In this document: positions 1-7,200 of the stretch, piece after piece
How positions within the stretch are numbered: position 1 is the stretch's first letter
How the letters are laid out: each line of letters begins with the position of its first letter
NCBI GenBank assembly: GCA_033722675.1
Contig: JAWVYO010000090.1
Span: 1 to 9,704 of the forward strand
Source: DATHYU01 sp033722675
GTDB lineage: Bacteria > Actinomycetota > Acidimicrobiia > Spongiisociales > UBA11373
Direction: 5' to 3'
Length of the DNA stretch: 9,704 nt
Notes under the pieces: model-generated
What the model was told of the DNA's origin: nothing
Databases searched by the model: none
The model's input: only the letters and a program-made list of their open reading frames with translations
Program-made: the position numbers and the translations under genes

Positions 1-3
1 CCG

Positions 4-861
4 CTACCCGAGCACCTCGCGAAGCCGTCGGGCGTCACGCGGCGCGTGACCCCCGACGTCGTTGTCGAAGTACACGTACACGTCCCGTTCCCGGCGCCGG
101 GGCGGAGCGCGGTCGGTGATCCGGACCGCGTCGTCGGGCTCTTCCGCCTGGTGCCAGCGCCGGATCCGGTCCGCCCAATTTTCCACGGCCTCTCCATACG
201 CACTGGCGTACGGCTCGTCGGGACCGTGGAGCCGGAGGTACACGAACCCGGCCGTGACCTCCTCGACGTAGGGCCAGTCCGTTGCGTGGGAGAAGGCGAG
301 GGCCACGCCGTGGTCCCGGAGGATCCGCACCGCCTCCTCGCAGAACCAGCTGTCGTGTCGCACCTCGAGCACGTGGCGGACCCGGTGGTTCTCGTCGGGA
401 CCGAACGACGGTGACTCCACCCGGTCGTCGTGATCGCGGGCGAGCCTCCGGGCGGCCTCCGTGTCGGCGGGCAGCAGGTCGAGGAACCGGTCGAGGAGGC
501 CGCCCTCGAACTCCAGGGTGTCGGGGAGCTGCCAGAGGACCGGGCCCAGCATGGCGCCGAGGTCGAGCACCCCGGCGGCGAAGAAGTTGGCCAGTGCCCC
601 CTCCACCCCGTCGAGCCGACGCATGTGGGTGATGTAGCGACTGCCCTTCACGGCGAACCGGAAGGACGACGGCGCCGCGTCGCGCCACCCTCGAACGGCG
701 TCCGGCGTCGTGAGCGAATAGAACGTGCCGTTGACCTCCACGGTGGCGAACCGCTGCGCGACGAAGGCGAGCCGCTCGCCGTCGGGGAGGTCGTCGGGGT
801 AGAACCCTCCGTCCCACTCGTCGTAGGACCACCCCGACAGGCCGACGCGGACGGTCCCCAT
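4..861 (-). CDS. DUF72 (YecE-like) family protein
   Basis: This encodes a 285-residue DUF72 protein with a TIM-barrel-type fold. The family is widespread, but its biochemical role is not settled. Family hallmarks are visible in order: GWSYDEWDGGFYP near residues 10-22, VEVNGTFYSL at 41-50, FAVKGSRYITH at 69-79, LWQLP at 109-113, LEVRHDSWF at 165-173, YLRLHG at 208-213 and YFDND at 264-268. The length is slightly above the usual 240-280 residues. I chose ATG 861 because it lies directly before the conserved VRVGLSGWSY strand. An upstream GTG at 894 would add 11 unconserved residues, although it has a slightly more purine-rich leader. The TAG stop is at 4-6. The gene lies 63 bases downstream of the transporter stop (30 if it starts at 894) and is probably co-transcribed with it. 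The family call is firm; the cellular function is unknown. Confidence 0.93.
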   Translation of the reverse strand: MGTVRVGLSGWSYDEWDGGFYPDDLPDGERLAFVAQRFATVEVNGTFYSLTTPDAVRGWRDAAPSSFRFAVKGSRYITHMRRLDGVEGALANFFAAGVLDLGAMLGPVLWQLPDTLEFEGGLLDRFLDLLPADTEAARRLARDHDDRVESPSFGPDENHRVRHVLEVRHDSWFCEEAVRILRDHGVALAFSHATDWPYVEEVTAGFVYLRLHGPDEPYASAYGEAVENWADRIRRWHQAEEPDDAVRITDRAPPRRRERDVYVYFDNDVGGHAPRDARRLREVLG

Positions 862-924
862 CAGCGCGCTGTCGTCTCGTGCGGCACGCCCCACCGCTAC
901 CCCGCCGCCGGATCCGGCAAACGC

Positions 925-3405
925 TCAGGCGCCGGTGCCGCCCACCAGCCGCTCGAGTTCCGCGAGGGACCGCTGCTCCTTGGCCCGGGCGGTGGCCAGC
1001 CGGCGGCGCGTCGACTCGCGGCGGCGCTCGGCGTCGGCGAGGGCGCGGGCCGGTTGACGGGTCCGGTCGACCTCCGCGCGGATCCGGAGGTCCTGGATCT
1101 CCCGGTCGATCTCGGTCAGCCGGCGCTGCAGCGCCTCGGCCCGCCGACGCGCCTCCGCAGCGGCCGCTTCGGCCGCCGCCACCTCGCCGGGGACCCCCGA
1201 CTCTGGGCCCGCCGACAGGTCGACCGGACCGCCGGCGAGCATCCCGCAGACGAGAGGCAGCTGGTCGATGCGGGGCAGCAGGTCGGCCCCGAACTGATCG
1301 CACACGGTGCCGTCGCGGAGGCGGATCGGCAGGATGACGAGGGACGAGTCCCGGCAGGCCGCCGCCAGCGCCACCCCGCTCTCCCCCGCGGCGGTGGCCA
1401 CCGTGGCGGGGATCCGGTAGTCCGTGACCCGCTCCTCGACGGCGGCGGTCATCGACGCGGCGTCCTGCGCCGCCGGTACGGGCACCACCACCCGGATCTT
1501 CGCCCGACTCCACTCGGCGGTGCGCGTGCACAGGTAGGCCGACAGGAGGGCGAGCCGCCCCGAGTCGTCGTCGGCCCACCAGACGTCGATGCGACGCGCC
1601 TTGACCGACGTGGCGGCGAGGCGCTCCCAGCTGGCCTCGTCGGTGGAGACGATCACGACGGTCTTGCCGTACCGGTGCACCTCCCGCAGCACCGCGGTGT
1701 AGGCGCGGACCCGCGCCGGCTCGGGGACCTCCGGGGCGCCGAACAGCGCCGTGTTCGCCCGCAGCGGGCCCACCCCGAAGGACTGGACGACGACGGGGAC
1801 CGCCTCGATGGCGTCGGGGGCGAGGATCACCCGGGGGTGGACGTCGATGCCGAGTTCGAGGATCTGGGCGCGGAGGGCCTCTTCCTCCGCCTCCCGCTCG
1901 CGCCGGTCGATGGCCCCGCCGCCCTCCATGATCCGAATGGCGGCCGTCAGCCCGCTCCGCCCCTCCAGCCACGTGGCGAACGTGAGCAGCCGCGCCCGTC
2001 GGTCGCGGTCGGCCGAGAACGCCAGGACCTGCGGCCGCCAGTGCCGGGAGTGCTCCAGTTCGCCGGTGAGCGCCCGGATGGACTCCTTCGCCCGCTGGAA
2101 GTGGTGGCTGTGGGTGGCGTCGGCCCACCGGGTGGGATGGGTACGGCGAGCGAGGTACTGGTAGATGGCGCCCAGCACGAGCACCGCGCCGATGCCCGCG
2201 GGGAGGTTGATGGCGAGCATCGCCCCGAGACACAGCAGCGCCCCGGCCAGCGCCGTGCGGCGATTGAAGAACCGGAACCGGGGCCGAAACGCCGGGCTCG
2301 ACGCACGCGCCTCGTAGTACGTGGCGTAGTTGAGGAGCCCGTAGGAGATGAGGAAGAACATCGAGACGACCGGGGCGATGGCGTCGAGGTCGCCGAGGGC
2401 GATCGTCCCGAACGCGATGCCGAGGGTGAGGACGGTGCCGCGACGGGGGTTGTCGCTCGGCCCGTGCCCCTTCGCGAAGTAGCCGAGCAGCGGGAAGATC
2501 CGGTCACCGGCGAGCGACTGCAGGATGCGGGGACCGCCGAGGAACGATGCCATCGCCGACGACAGCGTGGCGGCGATCACCCCGGCGTCGATGAGGCCGG
2601 GGACGGTGGCCACGGTGCCGAGGATCCGGGTGTCCGCGATGAGCTGCTCGGAGGTGGCGTTGGCCGCCAGCAGGATGGCGGCGCCGACGTACACGACGGT
2701 GGACAGGCCGACGGCGGCGAAGGTCCCGAGCGGGAGGCTCCGGCTCGGGTCGCGGAGGTCGCCGGACATGCTCACGCCCTGCGTGAACCCCGTCACGGCG
2801 GGGAAGAAGATGGCGAAGACCGCCCAGAACCCCAGCGAGTCGGTGGGAGCCGCCATGGCGTCGCCGAGGACGCCGCCGTCGGCGCCGCGGATCGAACCGA
2901 TGAAGAACGACACGAGGGCCGCCACCAGCGCCGCCATGACGAGGTACTGGAACCGGGTGGCGACGTCCGCGCCGGCCCAGGCGAGCAGGAAGAGCACGGC
3001 CACGGCACCCGCGGCGATCGCCTGGATCGCCAGCGTCGAGCCGAACCCGGCCAGCGCGGCGACCGACTCCCCGAACCCGATGGCGTAGAAGCCCACCGAC
3101 ACCGATTGGGCGAGGAACAGCACGATCCCGATGGCCCCGCCGAACTCGACACCGAGGGTTCGGGAGATGAGGTAGTAGTCCCCGCCGCCCTTCACCTCGA
3201 TGTTCGTGGCGATCGCCGCCACGGAGATGCTGGTCAGGACCGACACCGCGGTCGCCGCCAGGATGATCACGAGCGCCCAGCCGAGCCCTGCATTGCCGAC
3301 CACGAAGCCGAGGCGCAGGAACAGGATGATGCCGAGGATCGTGAGGATCGACGGCGTGAACACACCGCCGAAGGTGCCGAGGCCCTGCCGTTCCCGTCCG
3401 CTCAC
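925..3405 (-). CDS. Cation-chloride cotransporter homologue (SLC12/NKCC-like, APC superfamily)
   Basis: This predicted membrane symporter has 826 residues. It matches eukaryotic Na-K-Cl cotransporters from end to end, as judged from memory of their sequences. Visible landmarks, numbered from GTG 3405, are GGVFTPSI at 13-20 (TM1), EVKGGGDYYLISR at 70-82, GFYAIGFGE at 105-113 (TM3), FFPAVTG at 200-206, SGDLRDP at 214-220, TLSSAMASFLGGPR at 280-293 (TM8) and AFRPRFRFFN at 372-381. The cytosolic regulatory domain follows, with GPLRANTALFG near 546-556, IDVWWADDDSG at 606-616 and KIRVV at 636-640. Residues 741-820 form an extra Ala/Glu/Arg-rich coiled-coil tail that I do not recall in animal NKCCs. 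TM8 carries the Ser-Ser pair of sodium-dependent members. GTG 3405 has GGAG at 3410-3413, four bases upstream. The longer start at 3465 has no Shine-Dalgarno sequence, adds an Arg-rich, unconserved leader and would overlap sfsA. The ions actually carried are inferred. Confidence 0.93.
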   Translation of the reverse strand: MSGRERQGLGTFGGVFTPSILTILGIILFLRLGFVVGNAGLGWALVIILAATAVSVLTSISVAAIATNIEVKGGGDYYLISRTLGVEFGGAIGIVLFLAQSVSVGFYAIGFGESVAALAGFGSTLAIQAIAAGAVAVLFLLAWAGADVATRFQYLVMAALVAALVSFFIGSIRGADGGVLGDAMAAPTDSLGFWAVFAIFFPAVTGFTQGVSMSGDLRDPSRSLPLGTFAAVGLSTVVYVGAAILLAANATSEQLIADTRILGTVATVPGLIDAGVIAATLSSAMASFLGGPRILQSLAGDRIFPLLGYFAKGHGPSDNPRRGTVLTLGIAFGTIALGDLDAIAPVVSMFFLISYGLLNYATYYEARASSPAFRPRFRFFNRRTALAGALLCLGAMLAINLPAGIGAVLVLGAIYQYLARRTHPTRWADATHSHHFQRAKESIRALTGELEHSRHWRPQVLAFSADRDRRARLLTFATWLEGRSGLTAAIRIMEGGGAIDRREREAEEEALRAQILELGIDVHPRVILAPDAIEAVPVVVQSFGVGPLRANTALFGAPEVPEPARVRAYTAVLREVHRYGKTVVIVSTDEASWERLAATSVKARRIDVWWADDDSGRLALLSAYLCTRTAEWSRAKIRVVVPVPAAQDAASMTAAVEERVTDYRIPATVATAAGESGVALAAACRDSSLVILPIRLRDGTVCDQFGADLLPRIDQLPLVCGMLAGGPVDLSAGPESGVPGEVAAAEAAAAEARRRAEALQRRLTEIDREIQDLRIRAEVDRTRQPARALADAERRRESTRRRLATARAKEQRSLAELERLVGGTGA

Positions 3406-3443
3406 CGCACTCCGTCGTCGCCGGCGGGGATTCTGCCAGGCCG
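3406..3443. promoter_or_regulatory. Short divergent intergenic region between the transporter gene and sfsA
   Basis: Only 38 bases separate the two chosen start codons, so both ribosome-binding sites lie here. GGAG (minus strand, 3413 to 3410) serves the transporter and AGG (3438-3440) serves sfsA. I see no convincing -10/-35 pair inside the gap. The promoters must therefore overlap each gene's 5' coding end, or one transcript starts very near its initiation codon. If the alternative transporter start at 3465 were real, the two genes would overlap and this gap would disappear. Confidence 0.45.
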
Positions 3444-4190
3444 GTGGTGATCGACGAGGGATCACTACGGTCGCGACCGGTGACCGTCCACGCCAGGTTC
3501 ATGGAACGCCGCAACCGCTTCGTCGTGCGGGCGCGCCTCGACGACGGCACCGCGGTCGACGCCTATCTGCCGAACACCTCGCGGATGGCGGGTCTCCTGG
3601 AACCGGGTCGGCGGATCCTCCTCGACCCGACCGACGACCCGGCGCGACGAACCCGCTTCAGCGTGACCCGGTGGTGGGACGACTGCTGGATCGGCATCCA
3701 CGCCACCGAGGCGGAGCGGCTCTTCGCCGACCACGTCACCCCGGAGGGGACGGTCCCCGGCCTGGGACGGATCGTGGGCCTACGCCCACAGGTGCGGCTC
3801 GGGTCGAGCGTCGTCGACTTCTCGGCCGATCTCTCCGACGGGACCACGGCGTGGGTCGAGGTGAAGTCGGGCAGCCGGGCCATCGGATCCGACGCGCCGC
3901 TGTCGAAGACGCCGTCCGTCAGGGCCGTCCGCCACCTCGACGAACTGGGTGCCGCCGTGGTGAACGGCGATCGGGCGGCGGTCGTCTTCGTGATCCAGCG
4001 TCCCGATGTCGACCGCCTCGTCGTCGGGGGCGACGCCGATGCCGGGTGGGTCGACGCCGTGCGCCGGGCGCAGCACACGGGCGTCGTCGTCGCCGCCTTC
4101 GGATGCGCCGTGGACGAGGACTCGATCCGTATCGACCGATCGCTCGAGGTCGAGTTCCTCGAAGATGCGGCGCACGGGTCCGGGGAATAG
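3444..4190 (+). CDS. sfsA: SfsA family protein (DNA/RNA nuclease-like; sugar fermentation stimulation homologue)
   Basis: This 248-residue protein matches the usual SfsA length of about 230-250. SfsA was named for stimulating maltose metabolism in E. coli and is now annotated as a nucleic-acid-binding or nuclease-fold protein; its physiological role is uncertain. The N-terminal OB-like part runs from FMERRNRFVV (19-28) through PNTSRMAGLLEPG (43-55). The nuclease-like part has VDF at 124-126 and VEVK at 138-141, which is a (D/E)xK core with Asp125, Glu139 and Lys141. It continues with RHLDEL at 163-168 and the strand VVFVIQR at 180-186. The leader usually seen before the VEVK strand is less conserved here (SSVVDFSAD). 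Two GTG codons stand in tandem at 3444 and 3447. AGG at 3438-3440 is better spaced for the second (6 bases), so the protein may begin one residue later. The TAG stop is at 4188-4190, 9 bases before the giant downstream gene. Confidence 0.93.
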   Translation: MVIDEGSLRSRPVTVHARFMERRNRFVVRARLDDGTAVDAYLPNTSRMAGLLEPGRRILLDPTDDPARRTRFSVTRWWDDCWIGIHATEAERLFADHVTPEGTVPGLGRIVGLRPQVRLGSSVVDFSADLSDGTTAWVEVKSGSRAIGSDAPLSKTPSVRAVRHLDELGAAVVNGDRAAVVFVIQRPDVDRLVVGGDADAGWVDAVRRAQHTGVVVAAFGCAVDEDSIRIDRSLEVEFLEDAAHGSGE

Positions 4191-4192
4191 GG
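4189..4192 (+). promoter_or_regulatory. Ribosome-binding site of the giant gene, overlapping the sfsA stop codon
   Basis: AGGG at 4189-4192 uses the last two bases of the sfsA TAG stop and sits 7 bases before GTG 4200. The same reading frame is closed by that TAG, so GTG 4200 is the first possible start, and it leads straight into a signal peptide. The arrangement suggests translational coupling between sfsA and the giant gene. Confidence 0.55.
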
Positions 4193-4199
4193 TGGGGCC

Positions 4200-4265
4200 G
4201 TGGGCCGGCGCACACTGATCATCGTCCTCCTCGCGGTCGTCGGTGGCATCGCCGCCGTCCAGGCC
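4200..4265 (+). other. Signal peptide of the giant protein
   Basis: Residues 1-22 have a short basic n-region (GRR), a hydrophobic core (LIIVLLAVVGGIAAV) and a small-residue cleavage context (VQA before Asp23). No Cys follows the cleavage site, so it is not a lipoprotein. If uncut it would be an N-in membrane anchor; either way residues 23 onward are placed outside the cytoplasm. Confidence 0.75.
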
Positions 4266-7200
4266 GACACGCCGATCGTCCCCTGGCACGAGGACCCCAC
4301 CGAGGCGGAACTGGCGTTCTACGACGAGCAGATCCCCTGTCCCGAGATCGAGGGCCTCGAACTGTCCGATCGGTCGGTCTCGGCCACCTCCTCGGTGACG
4401 ATCACATGCTCGTACCGCACGGAGGACGGCCTGGGCCAGCGCATCACGGTGGAATGGCTGAAACCCGGGACGATCGCCTACACCTCGGCATCGTGCGCTT
4501 TCGATCGGGAGCGGCTCGACGACGGCACCGGGATCACCGACTACGTCCGTCCCTTCCCGGACCTGGCCGTCACCGGCACGCTCCGGATCGATCGCGCGCC
4601 CGAGCTCGAACCGGCCCTCCGGGGTGCGCTCGAGATCCTCGCCGACGCCGTCCGCCCCTTCGCACGGAGCTGCGCCGAGCCACCCAGCCCCATCGAGTGC
4701 CCCGACGTGGCCGGGTTCACCTACGAGGAGCAGGACCCCGAGACCGACGAGCCGAGGGAGTTCCAGCCCGAGACGTACCTGGTGTTCTGCCGTTACTTCG
4801 TCGAGACCGACATCGGCGGAACCGACCAGAGGTTCCAGGCGACGGCCTGGTTCGCCCCGCCGGGCGGGGCGCCCGGGCTGTACGACCGACTCTGCAACGA
4901 ACTCCCCTGGGAAGCGGTCGGGTTCGGGGTGGTCGTCAGCGAGGACCGCGCCGTCGACGTCTTCTATCAGGTCTACAACCCCGAACGCGGCCCCGACCTC
5001 GCCGTGGCCCGGGGCTTGGCGACCGAGGTCCTCGGCCTCGTCGAGCCCATGGCCGCCTCCTGCGACGCCGCGGAGCCGCAGCCCTCGACCTTCGATCCCT
5101 TCCCCGACTATCTCGCCGCCGCCTTCGTCTCCGAGTTGACCGACGTCCCGGGCGGCAAGCCGGAGCCCGTCACGGCGACCGACGGCGGCGCCGCTACGAC
5201 CACCACCACCTCGGGCACGCCCGCGACCACGTCCGGCTCGGCCGTCACGACCGTCCCCGTGTCCGGCGACGAGGCGGAGGGGCTCCTGCCGACGGTGCTG
5301 CGGGTCGGGAGCATCGTGATGCTCGTGCTCTCCGTCGTCGGCCTCCTCCTGGCCTTCCTCCTCGCCCGGAGGGAGACCCGCATCCGGCCCGGCCGGGATC
5401 TGCTGCGGATCGCCATCTCGGTGGCGGTCGCCGTCGGTGGCGTCCTCGTGCTGGGCCGGGAGGCCCCCCTCTGGGCGGTGCTGGTGGCCGTCGGCCTGGG
5501 GCTCGTGGTGGGCACGATCCAGGGAGCGACACTGCTGGTCCGTCGCACGGACCGGGGCCTCATGGCCCGACGCGGCGCCCTCGCCGTCGTCGTCTTCGGC
5601 ATCGGCGTGGTCCTCATGCAGGGCGCAGGCCTCCTCGCCCGCAGCGGCGTGGTCGTCGTGGGCGTGGCGATCTCCTTCCTGTCGGCGGCCATCACCGCCG
5701 GGCTGATCGTCGGCCGGCGGCCCCGTGTGGCCGACGCCGCCGCGGGTACCGGCGTCCTGCTCCTGGTCGGCATGGCAACGGCGCTGGTCGGGGTGGGCGC
5801 CGTGGCGACCGCCCAGGAGACCGACGACGGGCTGTGCGAACGAGAGGGCCTCGTCATCCAACTGGACACCTGTGAGGGGTACCAGCACCTCCTCGACGTG
5901 GTCCCCTGGGACGAGGCGCGTTTCCACGGCGGCCTGTGGGCGAGGGAGGGCAAACCGACCCTCGCACTGCCGGTCCCCCGCGGGCTCGCCAGCCCGCCGG
6001 AGCCGGCGGCGCAGGAGGCATCGTGGACGGTCACCGACGACGACGGCACGGTCACCGAGTACGAGATCGACGAGCTCGTCGAGTTCGCCGCGACGGCCTA
6101 CACGGACGGGGGAGAGACCGTCGAGATCCCCTGCTGCAGCGTCACCTACACCGCCACCGGCACGAAGACCGTGACACCCCCCGAGGGCGAGCCGACCACC
6201 GAGACCTACGACGTCTCGGGACGCCTCGAAGACGTCCATCCGCTGGGATCCGAGGCCGGCGACCTCACCGACATCGGCATCCCCTTCACCGAGATCACGA
6301 CCTTCCGGGGCATGCCCGAGGAGTCGTGTCAGCGAGCGCTGGCGTGGCGGCTCACGTCCGACACCATCGACGACCGCACCTGGAACCGGCTCGTCGTCGA
6401 CGGCGAGGACTCCACGACGTTCGTGAACCAATCGGCCGCGATCTTCATCGAGTGCGACGCGCTGACCGATTTCACCTACGAGCGGGCGCTCGAGGTGGCC
6501 CCGCCCCGACCCGACGTCGACGATCCGGTCCGCCTGGGCAACGCCCGGGTGGGATACGAGCCCGAGGTGTGCCCGGTGCGTCAGGACATCGCCCGGTACC
6601 TCGCGCCCGTCACCGGGTTCGACGGGGTGGCCACGGGCACCCTCGCCGACCTGTTCCTCGAACCGAACGCCGAGCAGTGCGACTACGGCGGCCTGTTCGA
6701 TCCGCCGTCCTTCGGCCAGGGGGGCCGGGGCGAGACGCGGCACGAGCTCATCTACCGCCTTGCGTACCTCAACGACCCCGGTCGCGAGGCGGCCCGGCTC
6801 GCCGAGGACTTCGACAGCTTCTACCGGGAGGGGCGCACCACGTCGATCGCCCCCCACGAACGCTGCGAACTCGGACCCGACGGCGTCCCGCTCCCCCCGC
6901 CCGACGGGTCGGACTGCTCCTACGTCACGATCCACACGACGGAGGCCGGCGCCGACATCCAGGGGTTCCAGGCGACGGACACCCGGCTCCTCCAGATGGC
7001 GGGAGGACAGGTGGTGATCCGCACCGAGTACGTGCCGGACGGGCCGAACGTGTCGATCCGCGCCCACCTGCCGTGGGGCAAGTACGTCTACCGCTGCCAC
7101 CACTGCGAGCCCGGCGACCCGGCGATCACCACGTTCCTCTCCGGCCTCCACCGGTTCGGCGCCGAGCGGGGCCTCGGCGATCCGGACGCCGCTCCGGCCA

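Noticed and set aside
907..918. A 12-base perfect palindrome in the gap between the transporter stop and DUF72
   Set aside because: It has no loop and no T-run, so it is not a terminator. GC-rich palindromes of this size are common by chance here, and there is no evidence that it is an operator.
430..3450. A 1006-codon open frame on the plus strand opposite the DUF72 and transporter genes
   Set aside because: The translation is compositional (Gly/Arg/Glu/Asp/His-rich). The minus strand carries two unmistakable protein families over the same bases.
3406..3465. Longer N-terminus for the transporter from GTG 3465
   Set aside because: It lacks a ribosome-binding site, adds an Arg-rich unconserved leader and overlaps the start of sfsA. 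GTG 3405 has a GGAG upstream and begins just before the conserved first helix.
3200..5875. An 891-codon plus-strand open frame spanning the transporter start, sfsA and the start of the giant gene
   Set aside because: It is Arg/Pro/Gly-rich with no recognisable domain. It runs in a different frame from both sfsA and the giant gene and is a frame shadow.
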